A stretch of 64,000 bases of DNA, taken from Berberis thunbergii. Lineage: Eukaryota > Streptophyta > Magnoliopsida > Ranunculales > Berberidaceae. The notes under the pieces are model-generated. The model was not told the origin of the DNA and did no database searches. It saw only the letters and a list, made by a program, of their open reading frames with translations. Shown here piece after piece: positions 36,492 through 48,079 of this stretch. A program made the position numbers and the translations under genes. The DNA is taken from NCBI GenBank assembly GCA_003290165.1, contig QNQO01007584.1, positions 175,355-239,354 on the forward strand, read 5' to 3'. Positions within the stretch are counted from its first letter, which is position 1, and every line of letters begins with the position of its first letter.

Positions 36492-39400
36492 CTAGGTGAC
36501 ATCGTTCTCCTCTTTGCTCCACTGAACTTTGACCAAGTTGACTTTCTTACGTCGTAGTTGCTTCACGTCACGATCAATTATCCTCACCGGCCCAACTGTA
36601 TAGGTTAAATCTTCATTCAGTTCAATAGTGGTAGGTTGAACAATCTGAGTTGGATCTTTCACACATTTTCTCAGCATCGAAACATGAAAGACATCATGAA
36701 TCATCGACAAACTGGGCGGCAATGCAAGCTTGTAAGCTAAGTAACCAACACATTTGACAATCTCGAATGGCCCAATATACCATGGGCTCAACTTCCCTTT
36801 CTTGCCAAATCTCAGAACACCTCGCAAGGGAGATACCTTAAGAAAAACTAAATCCAACCGCAAACACTACACTTTTTCGCTTTTGATCTGCATAGCTTTT
36901 CTGTCTACTTTGAGCAGTTTTTATCCTTCCCCGAATAATCTCAATCTTCCCTGCAGTCTCCCTAACAATCTCTGGTCCCAACAATACTGTGTCACCTACC
37001 TCTGCCCAACAACTAGGAGATCTACACGGCCTACCATACAAAGCCTCAAAAGGTGTCATGCCAATGCTCGATTGATAATTATTATTGTACGAGAACTCCA
37101 CCAACGGTAAGTGACCTCCCAACTACCACAAAAATCCATGATGCAAGCTCACAACATATCCTTTAAAATCTGATTTACCCGCTCAGTCTTCCCGTCAGTC
37201 TGTGGATGATACGCAGTGCTCATAGCCAAGGTAGTACCCATAGCACATTGGAAACTTTCCCAAAATGTCGATGTAAATAATGGATCTCTATCTGATACAA
37301 TGGTAATAGGAACACCATGCAACCTTACCACTTCTCGGATATACATAGCAGCTAACTTGTCGATATTACGAGATGCACCAAAGGGATAAAATGTGCACAC
37401 TTAGTCAAACGATCAACAATAACCCAAATTGACTCATTACCCCTCCGAGATCTAGGTAAACCATCAACAAAATCCATCAAAATGTGTTCCCACTTCCACA
37501 TGGGTATTTCTAGAGGCCGCAATAAACCAGACAACCTCTGGTGTTTCGCTTTCACTTGCTGACAAGTGAAACAGTGAGAGACATATTCTCCAACATCTCG
37601 TTTCATGCCTTTCCACCAAAAACTTCTTCTCAAATCATGATACATCTTCATACCCCCTGGATGAACAGTAAATTTAGAACGATGAGCCTCATCCATAATC
37701 TCCTTCTTTAACGCCGAAATATCTGGTACGCAAAGTCTACCATGAAATCGCAACCCTCCATCTATGTCAACTGACCAATCAATAGGACATTCATCCAATG
37801 TATCAACTATCAAATCATTTATTTTGTTCATGAGAAATGGGTCAGTGTGCTGCACTGAAATGACCCAAGTAATCAGGGTAGGTTTCATTGTCAAAATACA
37901 AACATAAGCTTCTCTAGTATGCAGAACTGTCAAAACATCATGAGCTGCAATAACCTCGAGAGTCTTCCATTCTTGCACCATAAGAGCGGTAAACACACTA
38001 TGTTGCCTACTAAGGGCATCCGCCACCACATTTTCTTTGCCTATATGGTAAAGGATTTCAAAATCATAGCTACTAATGAACTCCATCCACCTCTCCTGCC
38101 TCATGTTTAAATCTCGTTGTGAAAATAGATACTTTAAGCTTTTGTGATCAGTATACAACTCAAATTTCTCTCCATACAAATAATGCCTCCATATTTTTAA
38201 AGCAAAAACCACCGCTGCTAATTCCAAATCATGCGTAGCATATCGCCTCTCAAGAAGCATAAGAAACTACTTTCTGATTTTGCATCAAAACAAATCTCAA
38301 ACCTGTTCTGCTAGCATTTGTAAACACCACTAACTTTCTGCCATGAGTGGGAATGATTAAAATTGGAGTTGTAGTCAACCTTTGCTTCAACTCTTGAAAT
38401 GCAGTCTCACAGTCCTTAGTCCATATAAACTTGACATCATATCAAGTCAGACTAGTCAAAGGTGTTGCAATCAACGAAAATTTCTCAATAAACCTCCTGT
38501 AATATCCAGCCAACCCTAAGAAACTCTGAATTTCACTTGCATTAGTGGGTTGTTTCCATTCCTTAACTACTGCAACTTTGTTAGGATCGATCGCTATCCC
38601 TTCGCTAGAAATCACATGCCCAATAAATCTCACATTTTTCTCCCAAAAGTGGTTCTTACTAAATTTAGCATACAATTTGTGATCTCTTAAAGTCTGCAAC
38701 ACTACTTTCAAATGCTCTCGATGGTCCTCCATGTTTCGAAAATATACCATAATATCATCAATGAAAATGACAACAAATTTATCAAGGAACGGGCGAAAAA
38801 TACGGTTCATCAAATCCATAAAGAAAGCAGGAGCATTGGTCAATCTAAAGGGCATGACCGAAAATTCATATAACCCATATTGAGTCTGAAACGTCGTTAA
38901 AGGTATGCTCTTCTCTTCAACACCCATCTGATGGTACCCAGTCCTCAAATCCAACTATGAAAATACAACTGCCCCTTTCAACTGATCTAACAAATCATTT
39001 ATCCGCCGAAGAGGGTACTTATTTTTTGTTGTCACCTTATTTAGTTCTTTATAGTCGACACACATCCTCAAAGTACCATCCTTCTTAGAAACAAAGATAG
39101 CAGGCGCACCCCATGGAGAATTACTTGGTCGAATAAACCTAAGTATACACACCTTAAAGGATTAACCATATAGTTACTCACAAATATGCACATATGTATA
39201 ACTGTTATAAATAAATAAATAAATAAATAAAACATACGAGAGAAATTTCTTACCCCTTCTGAAGTAATTCCTCTAGTTGGACTTTCATCGCATCCAACTG
39301 CTTGGGAGTCAATCGATATGCAGCTTTCAAAATCGGTGTTGCCTCTGGGAACAAGTCAATTCAAAATTCGACTTCTCTCTTAGGTGGTAGACTGGGAATC

Positions 39401-39841
39401 TCTTGGAATACATCTACATAATCCTTCACCACCTCAACCATGCTAATATCTTTCTCTAGTATATCCATAGAGTATAGAGTGCTCGTCATTATGGAGTCCC
39501 CACAAGGTTCACAAACATGACTAATTCGCGACAACCTTGGTGTATCTATCAAAATGGTCCTTGCGGCACAATCTATAGCAACATAGTGTTTTACCCAACC
39601 AATCCATCCCAAGAATAACATGAAAATTTTCAAAATTCATAACTATAAAATCCGCAACAAGTTTTCGACCTGTTAAAGAGATCTCAAAATTTCTACATTG
39701 CTCAGATAATGTGATAGTGCCTCTTATGGGTGTCACAACACATAAAGGTTTGATAAGTGGCATAGTTTTAAGGTTTTCTTTTTCTACCATTCGACGAGAA
39801 ATAAAAGAATGAGAAGCACCAGAATCAAATAATAATCGCAA
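36492..39841 (-). pseudogene. Gypsy pol: protease, RT, RNase H, integrase, chromodomain
   Basis: - strand, in order. Protease: LFDSGASHSFISRRM (39825) and ILGMDWL. Reverse transcriptase: [38 protein letters not shown] (catalytic YVDD-box variant), [12 protein letters not shown]. RNase H: RRYATHDLELAAVVFALKIW, YTDHKSLKYLF, NVVADALSR. Integrase: HPGGMKMY...CFTCQQVK zinc finger, [30 protein letters not shown]-terminal: LSPWYIGPFEIV and, at the end, KVNLVKVQWSKEENDVT leading into a chromodomain-like WELE/HPELF remnant. At least five stops or frameshifts (for example 38955, 38440, 38260, 37135, 36480). The domain order defines a chromovirus; the Tekay assignment is inferred. Confidence 0.93.
39139..39253 (-). 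other. 115-nt intron-like insertion inside the gypsy RT
   Basis: Between the QKG and FIRPS segments at the RT N-terminus lie 115 nt that begin GTAAGA (donor at 39253) and end CTTAG (39139) on the - strand. Removing exactly these bases would keep the codon for Gly and the reading frame; unspliced, a TAA follows at once. It is AT-rich and contains a (TTTA)5 run. Related gypsy elements are normally contiguous here. It could be a genuine intron, or a small insertion that happens to fit splice rules. Confidence 0.55.
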
Positions 39842-40915
39842 GGGAAACTGAGTGGTGATGGTACCTTCAACATTCTATTGCCCTGGTAGAATCGCAAATG
39901 CATGTGCTGGAGCTGGTGGGGCCTGCCTACCCTGTGGAGCACCTCGCCCACTGGGACATACACGAATGAGATGCCCTGGCTGGTTACATCTGTAGCATAA
40001 CCTATCAGTGGGAGTCTGCCCTCGTGGTGTTGTAGGTGTCTAAAGTCGAGGATCATATGGTCGAGGTTGCTGATATGGGCCTTGCGGGCCCTGATTCTGA
40101 AATGACGGCCTCTGCCACTGCTGCCCTTGGGGCCTGAAGTCACCCTGCAGCTTGAAACCTCCCTAGGGCCTCTGCTGAAACTAACCTCCAGATTGGAACC
40201 TCGGTTGATACTAAAATTCAGGTCCTCGCTGATTTTGATCATAAGGCTTATACCTATTATGATCTCGGTTCCCAGATGAACGCGAGTTTTTAGACGACTC
40301 ACCTCCCCTGTTCTTCTCTCTAGCCTCTCGAAAAGCGGCGTCTTGCCTTTCGAACTTGAGAACTAAGTCTAAAACTTTATCGAAGGGTTCTTTATCAAAA
40401 GGTAAAAGCGACTTTGATAGATAATGACCCAAACCCCTAATAAACTTCTGATTCTTCTTGGTAGTAGTATCAACCAAGTACGGAGCATACCGAGTCAACT
40501 CGTTGAATTTTGTCACATACTGGGTCACTGACTTTGTACCTTGCGTCAAACTAAGGAACTCTACAGCTAGCTGAGATTTCACAGCTTCAAGTACAAACTG
40601 ACAGTCAAATTTGGACTTCAAAGTCTCCCAAGTCATAACAGTCGTATCCATGCTCTCCTCGATAGAATCCCACCAATACTTGCCATTACCATCCAAGTTA
40701 TGAGCAACTAATTATTGTTTCTATACCTCAGTCATCTGCATCCAATTGAATACGGTTTCACACTTACGAATCCACTTCTCAGCTGCAATAGGGCCAATCT
40801 CTTTATTAAACCTTTGACCGCTTAGGTTCCCAAACTCCTTATTTCTCCTGGCAAACGGGTCACTCTGATTATACTGATGGTTGTTCTGCACAACTTGCAA
40901 AAGTTGAGTCATCAT
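39842..40915 (-). pseudogene. Gypsy gag with zinc knuckle
   Basis: Capsid/nucleocapsid protein of the gypsy element. Blocks: AEKWIRKCETVFNWMQMTEV (40790), KYWWDSIEESMDTTVMTWET, KFDCQFVLEAVKSQLAVEFL with the retrotrans_gag signature, and KFERQDAAFREARE. These are followed by a basic Arg/Ser/Gly/Gln stretch and the zinc knuckle CYRCNQPGHLIRVC near 39985 (CX2CX4HX4C intact). A TAG at about 39875-39877 separates gag from the protease, and other stops lie near 40715 and in the Gln-rich linker. Related elements encode gag-pol as one frame. Start is uncertain; sequence upstream to 41040 may be coding. Confidence 0.88.
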
Positions 40916-43900
40916 AGCTCCCCGTCCACTTGAACCAAGTTAGAATTTCCCCCCCTGATCAGTGGAACCGTTTGGCCTATTAGTGTTATTCCGCCCGTTA
41001 TCACCATTTTGCCCATTGGCACCATTTGATTGAGTGTTCTCCATTACCTTCAAGCAAAAATAAATAACCGTTAATACATAATAATCCAAACGTTCATAAT
41101 CCCATTTCCACACTTTCAAGGATCACCTAGACCTACCCTAGATCTAGGCTAACCAAATGTCACGCCTCGATTTTTGAACAACATAAATTAATAGATTGTT
41201 CAAAAATCAAGGCACGTCAGGAACAAATTAAATGGTACAATCATAAGGCAGTAAATGAAATAATAACCTTCCTCAAAATTCTTCCTCTCAAAATGAGGTC
41301 CATGATTATAAATAAATGAAAATTTCATTAATCCATTCCCAAATAAATCTCTGAGAAAAGCTGAGTATTTATAACTAAACCCTACATCTGATTACCTAGG
41401 AATATAATAATAAAGATCTAACAAAAAGACGTGTCGACTCCTCAGCTATCGTCATGCAGCTAATACCACTCTTGTGCTCCAATTAACCCTGATAGGTCTC
41501 TGAGGCTACGTTCATTAAGAACGCACCCAAATTTGTAAAATAATACAAAATCTGGGTCAGTATATTAATATTGGTTTGAGCAAACTTAAAAATCAAGACA
41601 ATTAAATATAAAAGAAAAATGCAAATTCACCTTAATGAAGAAAGATAGTTCTCATTTGAGATTCGAATGAGATGTTACTTTCTTCCCTCAATGCTAACCT
41701 AGTACACGCTAAAATAATTTATACACAATTTCATGTTATGATCAATTCAATGGCTTTATTTTTATTTTCCAAATTCTTAGCTTATTTTCCACAATCGCAC
41801 TCTCCTCCTGTGCTGAACACACCTCACCCAAGTGTGCCTCTCTTGCCATCGATGTCACTCAGAGCGTACATGACCCAAGTGGGGGTGCCACATCGAGTGT
41901 CATTTCATCTCACCCGAAGTTTCATACCTGGCAAATATTTCCTAAATACTACACGTACTATCGAACACACATGGAACAACGTACCGATATGCAAGGAAGT
42001 CTGCATACCCAGAATAATATCACACGTATACAAGCAAGTCTGTATACAAAATAAAATAAAAAATTCGGAGTTGTGAAAAAGAGTATTTCCAAGGATTTGT
42101 ATTGTGACCAACAATGAGGATGACATGGGTGAATAATAATACATAAAAAATACATTGTAGATAGTTATAACTATTTGTTTTAATTTTTAGCAGTTGTTTT
42201 CAAAAGAAAATTTTCACTTATGGTAAAACAGATTATTGTAGTCTTGAAAATCTCACACCTTACTAAAACTTCAGTTACCCATACTACGTAATAACATTAA
42301 ACTAGGAATAAATAAAAGGAGATAGATCAAAAGACACTAAAAAAAAATTTAAGCAGAGTTCTATCTCTTGCAGGTCAATGTTTCTAAGTTTTACTAAATA
42401 ATAAATTTACTAGACCATGAAGTACAAGTGATTTGGTGGAAAGTATATTCGTCGGTGAGATTCAATAAAAAAATGGTTTCCAAAAAAAAATACACTTCCC
42501 AAGGTTCAACACATCACACATCCAAGTCATGTGAACATGAGATTTCCACAAATGTCTACATTATACTAACACATGAAATCCAACAATTTCACAAATGTCC
42601 CAAATCCTATTAATTGTGAGATTTCATCAAAACTAATTTCAATATAATAGTAAAACAGATTTCACCAAAAGTCCCCATCAACCGTAAATCACAATTGTCC
42701 CCATCAAGTTCCCATCCATCAACAGTAAAAAGTAAAACCGATATATATATATAGCTAAACACTACCATCAACACATCCAACAACAGTAATGAAAGATTTC
42801 CCAAATATTAACAACAATAAAACAGTAAAACCAATTTCACAACACAGTGAAGCCGATTTCATAAATGTCCCTATCAATAGAAAAAATAAAATCGATTTCA
42901 CAAATTACAAGCCACGCCATTGAGAAAAACAATGAAGGGGATAGAGTTTTACTCACCAATGTTTTTCTTTGCAAGATCTCAAAGTCTTTTTTTCAGTACC
43001 TCCCTCTTTTCAACGTAAGTTTTTTTTTTCTTTTGTTTGTATGCAAAGAGAAAAACAAAAAGGGCTAGGGTTTCTTTTTAAATGAAATTTTTTTATTAGG
43101 GTTTCATTAGCTAAACACAACCATCCCTTATTTTTTACCCACCACCAGCTTAAACCTAACTCATTGAAAATGTCAAGCTAGCAAAGGTTTTGAATTAATT
43201 TTAAATGAAAGACCAACTCAATGAAGACTAAACCCATTTTTCCTGCCTAGTACTTCAGATATAATGTACAGGACTGACTGTGTCTACATGACGGGACTAT
43301 TTCTTTACAAGGTAGGTATTATATTGCACAGTAGACATATCCTTCTAGATAGACCCGACTGGGCAATAAAATGTGGTAGCGAATATCTAAACGAAAAAGA
43401 CATGAATGGTATTTATACAAAACACATTTTTTTTCTATATAGTTAATAGAACACCAAACTCTAATATCTAAACTAGCATGGTCACCTAAACCATGTGGAT
43501 AAGTTGTAACATATATCTGAAAATCTAGTGTTTCATGAGATTACACTGAAAGCTGGAAACAATTGGAAATATGTGCAATCGCTGCAATCTAATGAATGAT
43601 ACTCTCAATTAATGTTTCTCCACTTCACCTCCAGGATTACGAATGTTGACTGATAAATCGGCGAACTATAAAATCACAGACTCACTATATACTTATTGGG
43701 AGCTCATCTTAAAACATCATAATATTGGAGAACTGAGTGAACTCAACCAATAAGTTAGGAAATGTCATTTACCATATTCTTGTGTACTGACTAGTTTTCT
43801 TGCAATTGTTAACTTATTTTTTGCCACATGTTTTGGATTATTGGTCAATTGAGGTGTCTAGTACCTGATAATTCTTCTGCCAACCTGGAGGCATGGCTTG

Positions 43901-43983
43901 AATTTAACTATTTGGAGAAACAGAGGAAAAAAAAAAGAAACAGAAAGACAAACAGTTTTTAAGAATCAAAATATAATCTAAGA

Positions 43984-44920
43984 CTAAGGGAGTAGCATAC
44001 GGTCACCAGTAGATGATACATGCCATGTTTCTCCTTGCCGTGAACCTATGCCAGAAAATAATTTATCTTCCCACTTGTCGCCCCATTTGGTTCCCAGTTT
44101 GGTTTCTGCCCACTTATCTGTCCTGAGAAAAGAAAAGGAAAATGCAAGATACCATATCCCTTCATTATCCATAGCATAACTCTTATAAATCTACCATCTC
44201 GATTTAAAAAAGTAACAGAAATTTTAACTTGAAACTATACTGGCATTAGGAGTCTTTCCAGGTGAAAGTATTAAAGAATTGTGCTTAAGATGATTGAAAG
44301 TGAAACATAGTCAAAAGCAAAGCTCTAGGGAAACAAATACTTCATAGTAAATATTTGATAAAAATCATTGCCTGTCCATTAGTTACTCAAAAGTGAACAC
44401 AGAGATCTAAATGCTTTTGTTTACTCAAGTCACAAAACATATTGAAAGACTATGATATATGAATGTTAGAAACTCTCGCTAATGAAATGCTTATTGTATG
44501 ATTGATCTATGAAATCAATACTATGTTCATGGAAAAAGAGAATTGTAAATATTATAATACTCATATGCTACTCTACACATCTCCATTAAGTGTGTCTAGC
44601 CATGTCTCAACATATCATTACTCATTGCACAGTTGACATCGTTAAACAATAACACTGCCACACACTGGGAGAGTTATTGATCATTTTGGAAGGACTCAAC
44701 ATCCTTAATCTCTAATTTCCATGTGCATGTTTTATATAGTGATTCATGTCCATAAGTTAGTACCCCATGCAAATCAGCTGGAGATGATGAAATTAAGCAT
44801 ACCATTTCAAGACTTCTCCTCTTCCATCATAGTTTTCTCCCCATTTCTCCCACCAGGACTGTTCATTTAATCTTCCATATTTATGAGCCCCTTTTTCCGT
44901 CCAACCTTTATTGAGCGACG
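43984..44920 (-). pseudogene. Captured LESV/ESV1-type starch protein exons
   Basis: Two exons from a tryptophan-rich chloroplast protein of the EARLY STARVATION1/LIKE ESV family, which bind starch glucans. Exon about 44920-44803 reads WTEKGAHKYGRLNEQSWWEK followed by WGENYDGRGEVLKW, with a GTATGC donor. Exon 44122-43984 reads TDKWAETKLGTKWGDKWEDK and then FSGIGSRQGETWHVSSTGDR before a stop. The acceptor CTCAG|GACAG is present. The repeated WxxKWG and W..K.G units are diagnostic. The N-terminus and the C-terminal proline-rich tail are missing. Family call from memory of the motif. Confidence 0.72.
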
Positions 44921-45515
44921 ACGGAATGAGATCTCGAGTTAAAATCCTGGGCTAAGTCATCATTTATTGAGCGAATCAACTCACTGTTTCAAAATATGAA
45001 TGAAAACTATTCTTAGAAAGAGAGGAAGATTGAAGTGAACAAAATTGAGTGAAGTGAAGAAAAGCGACAAGAAGAAAGCCCGATGAAGCAAGATTGGCAA
45101 TGATTGCACCCAACAACTTACTCAACTCCTCGTCATTTCACACTACCAATTGTATGTGTCCTAGCACTATTCTGGATTGCTTGTTGTCTCTTTTTTCCTG
45201 CTAACTCCAACACCTGATAAGAAGAAACCCATTGTAAATTAGATTCCCAATTCATTAGGTCAAAATTGTTCAAGTCTGTTTCACAAAAAATCACAAACTT
45301 AAGCACCATAATCAAAGTCCATTGTCAATTTCATAAAAATAAACCAAAACAATCAAACCCCATGTAAACATAAACATGATTCAATTTCGTTTCAGAAAAT
45401 CAAAAAATTAGGGCACAAAAGGCAAATCAAAACCAAACTAATGAAAACCCATTCAAAATCAAAGCATGCTTAACCAACCCGGTTCTAAAGAGACAACTTC
45501 AAATAAAAACCTTAC

Positions 45516-45874
45516 TTTTCAAGCACTTCTTTCAAGTCAGAAGTGGCCTCCATGGCCTCCTCCATACTGGGTGCACTTCCGAACACAAGTCTGTTGACAG
45601 GATTAATCGAATCCCTCGTCGCAAACATCTCCTCTTCCCCACCAGCAAACTCCCAACCCTCCTCCACAACATCCCTATTCTGCGAAGACAACACAACCCC
45701 AGATTTGCCATCTTCCGTTGACGACACGAGGCCCCCCGCAATCGGCCTGGTGACGGTGCGTGCAGCGGCGGACACCGCTTGATCTGGGAGAGTCACAGTG
45801 GCGCCTCGTAGGCCACCGCTGATTCCGAACCCCGCAACCTTCGCTGCTGCTCGCATGACTGCTCCACCTCCCAT
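45516..45874 (-). pseudogene. Captured first exon of a plant gene of unknown function
   Basis: Open from ATG at 45874 to a GTAAGG donor at 45515: MGGGAVMRAAAKVAGFGISG, an Ala-rich start, then acidic blocks (EEGWEFAGGEEEMF) and SAPSMEEAMEATSDLKEVLE. This looks like the N-terminal exon of a conserved plant protein I cannot name with confidence. The frame is intact over 120 codons. It lies just inside the subterminal array of the CACTA fragment, upstream (- strand) of the LESV-type exons, so a transcript starting here could splice into them. A weaker exon candidate lies at 45235-45160. Confidence 0.6.
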
Positions 45875-45949
45875 TTCTTGTGTTGTTTGCTTTGAGAAGA
45901 TAAGAAAAACAGAGGAAGGATAAAGCAAAAGAGAAAGAGAAAGAAAAGA

Positions 45950-46255
45950 ATTTTTTTTTAACGGATAAAGCGCTATACTAAATATAAGTAGGATAACGCT
46001 TCGAAAGCGCTATGCAAGCACTTTAAAAGCGCTATGGTAGCTTTGGTAACGTTTTTTCCCATAGCGTTTTTTAAAGCGTTATCTAAGACATAACTAAGAT
46101 AGCGCTTAACTGAAAAAAAAAATTAAAAGCGCTATTGTAGTGTTTTTTTTGTTTTTTTTATTTTTTAAGACAAATAAGCGCTATCCTAGTGCCCACTTGG
46201 ATAGCTCTTTAAAAAAGCGCTATCTAAGTGGCGTTACCTAAGCTAATATTTGTAG
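45950..46255 (+). repeat. Subterminal array of AGCGCTAT words
   Basis: About ten copies of (A/T)AGCGCT(A/T)T and its complement at 20-40 bp spacing next to the CACTA end at 46260. AGCGCT is itself palindromic. This is a third distinct subterminal word family in the window. Confidence 0.75.
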
Positions 46256-46361
46256 TAGTGTATTACCAATTAATAATTACAATCAATAAATAAATATTAT
46301 TAAATTTTAAAATAATAAAATAATAAAAATATATTAGTAAGTGAATTGAATGGGTATTACA

Positions 46362-47693
46362 TATATCTACTCATATAATATTCAAGTCTGAACTCTGACA
46401 AATAAACTCAAAGGGACAAGTTGCTCATTTCTTCGATCCTTTTTAGTTATAATTGTGATGAGAGGAGATGAAAAGAATTGGATTTTAATCCAAAACCTTG
46501 CTCATGTCCAACTATTGAATTTCAAAGGCACAATTAATTTATTATTTTTATTGATCCTTGTGATAACTGCAATTTGATTTTTGCTTCATAATTGAACATA
46601 AATGTAAATTTATAATATCTGTAACGTTTTAATAGATGCAAGACAATGACATCCCACTATAATCTAATAATATGCTTTGCAACCATATGAATACAGTAAA
46701 AACATTACGTATTTAATTTCATGCCATGCTCTGTTCATCATTTGTTATTATAAAAACACAGAAAACATCTGTATTTAATGTTGCTGGGATTTGTTATATT
46801 CACGCTAATCTACTATCTAATAAGTACGACACCGATGTCAAAAACCCTGATATTCCAACGTATTACTATCCAGTGGTACAGTGGAGCGTGGAGTTGCCAT
46901 CAAAGGAGAGGGAGTGCGTTGTTATCTTGTCATTTCATCTGATTCATCTCTCTCAACTTATTCTATCACTCCTCTCATCCTCTTAAGTTCTTTGCAAGTC
47001 GCCAACAAAGGGTCAAGAAAAAATAGAGTTCTTTTGATGCGCAAATTTGAAGGTTCTATCGATGACAAATTGGTAGCTGATCGTGTTATTTGTTTGGTTG
47101 AGTGTTTTTTTTTTTATTTATGAAAAGGCACGTGCAATTAGGAAATAGAAATACATCAGAATTTACTAATGACGAATACATCCGAATTTTGCTGTAGTGC
47201 GTTCGGAACTTCTACGCGGATATGGAAGATGAATTGAAAGTCAAAGAAAATATATCTATCTAAAAGGCTTGTGCCCTAATTAACATTTAGGAGTTTCTTA
47301 ATCGTACAAATTTTACACCAAACCTTTTCTCTCTTCTTTTAGTCCCCAAGTTTCACTTGGTTTCTAGTTATTATTATCATACGTGTATGTTTGAAACTGT
47401 TCAATGAAAATTATGGATTTGTTGTCTTAAGGGTTTTAGTGAAGCCATATAATGTTTACTTAAGTTCGACTCATATATTTATACAACAATAAATAGTGTA
47501 AAAATATAAGTAATTGTTATGCATGATATATTCAAATTTGAGCAACATAAGATTTTGGTTGGTAAACTTACCTGTTAACTCTTTTGATTAAAGAGTTTTG
47601 CAAAAAAATGAAAGCAAAGATAAATACCCACGCATTAAGATCCAAATAAACGATAGAGTGATGAAATGTCGAAATTTATTGAAGCATTCGTGC
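46362..47693. other. No recognised gene; presumed 5' internal part of the - strand copia
   Basis: By position this should hold the leader and gag start of the - strand copia. I could not see a gag signature. A + strand frame at 46726-46986 has no family features. Likely decayed sequence. Confidence 0.35.
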
Positions 47694-47928
47694 TGATAAC
47701 GTGACATAATTTAATCAACTATTCGCATACCATTCACATATTACATTTACTGTTACAATTGCAATTTTATTTGATCTTGCTTCATGTCATCATTATATAC
47801 AATACAATGCAAGCCTATTTATAGGCAAAGATGACTTAACACATGGATGACACATGTAAAGCAAATTTGCCACCTCATGCTTGGTAAACATCCACCAAAA
47901 TTCTACATTCTTTCATCAGGAATTCTAG
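47694..47928 (-). repeat. 5' LTR of the - strand copia
   Basis: 235 bp, matching 28830-29035, with TATA (TATAAATAGGC on the - strand, about 47813-47823). Starts TGATAACGTGACA and ends TTTCATCA in plus coordinates. The adjacent GTGCTGATAAC is typical of the copia primer-binding junction. Confidence 0.65.
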
Positions 47929-48079
47929 GGGTGAGGGCAAGGGAGCGAGGGATGGGTGTCTCCCCCTAGAAGGGCTCTTCTTTCATAGCTTTCTCAAGTT
48001 CTCTACAATAAAATTGTTTGTATTTACTCACACTATATCAATTGTGAAAATCACTGGCCATATGCACATGAACTAATTT
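47929..48079 (+). mobile_element. Probable remainder of the + strand copia LTR
   Basis: AATTCTAGGGGTGAGGGCAA continues naturally from the LTR truncated at 28829 (...CAAAACCCTAAATT). It ends with CTCAAGTTCTCTACAATAAA-type LTR sequence. Inference from the nested layout; no second copy of this LTR is available for comparison. Confidence 0.5.

Larger units (their letters stand above)
43156..46260 (-). mobile_element. CACTA fragment carrying host-gene exons, left end lost
   Basis: The right end at 46260 is the inverted CACTA signature (TTTGTAGTAGTG, CACTACTACAAA on the other strand). It is preceded by a subterminal array of AAAGCGCTAT/ATAGCGCTT words at 45950-46225. The flank TAT at 46261 agrees with the empty LTR-A site (...AAC|TAT|TACC). 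At the left, 43156 onward, there is neither a CACTA end nor an array; comparison with LTR-A shows LTR sequence deleted too, so the left terminus was lost. The interior holds - strand exons of two host genes (43984-44920 and 45516-45874). No transposase: a non-autonomous, gene-carrying derivative. Confidence 0.75.
33270..46361 (-). mobile_element. Ty3/gypsy chromovirus (Tekay-like) with long LTRs
   Basis: Full-length but dead element. LTR-A (3' LTR) 33270-36394 is 3.1 kb; LTR-B (5' LTR) runs 41158-46361 because it holds a CACTA fragment. Both start TGTCA(C/T)G(C/T)C(T/C)CGATTTTTG in plus coordinates and end in GGGTATTACA, so the - strand LTR begins TGTAATACCC. Flanking 5-bp duplications are TATGT (33265-33269) and TATAT (46362-46366), 4 of 5 alike. 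The - strand sequence before LTR-A (GGGACGAGATTCTTTTAAGG) is the standard context of Tekay/Del elements. Gag and pol are read from 40915 to 36492 with many stops. Confidence 0.9.
41158..46361 (-). repeat. 5' LTR (LTR-B) of the gypsy element, interrupted
   Basis: 41158-about 43155 and 46261-46361 match LTR-A. The gap holds a CACTA-type insertion. About 40 bp present in LTR-A (36258-36300) are missing at the left junction, so the insertion was followed by a deletion. The internal region begins below 41158; the adjacent - strand TTTGGTTAGCC is only a weak candidate primer-binding site. Confidence 0.85.
28830..47928 (-). mobile_element. Ty1/copia element on the - strand, split by a gypsy insertion
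   Basis: Two short related LTRs bound this element: 28830-29035 (206 bp) and 47694-47928 (235 bp). They share the stretch with CTTGCTTCATGTCATCATTA and GCAAGCCTATTTATAGG and have TGATG/CATCA-type ends. The left LTR lies next to a C10 run (G-rich polypurine tract on the - strand, 29059-29068), so it is the 3' LTR; the right one is the 5' LTR. Gag-like zinc-knuckle and pol scraps lie between 30445 and 32480. The middle is occupied by the gypsy at 33270-46361. Pairing of these LTRs as one element is inferred from orientation and similarity; the 5-bp duplication is imperfect (AAATT and GAATT, offset by one base). Confidence 0.6.

Noticed and set aside
46726..46986. An 86-codon + strand frame as a host gene
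   Set aside because: No start context, domain or splice neighbours; it lies in presumed copia interior sequence.
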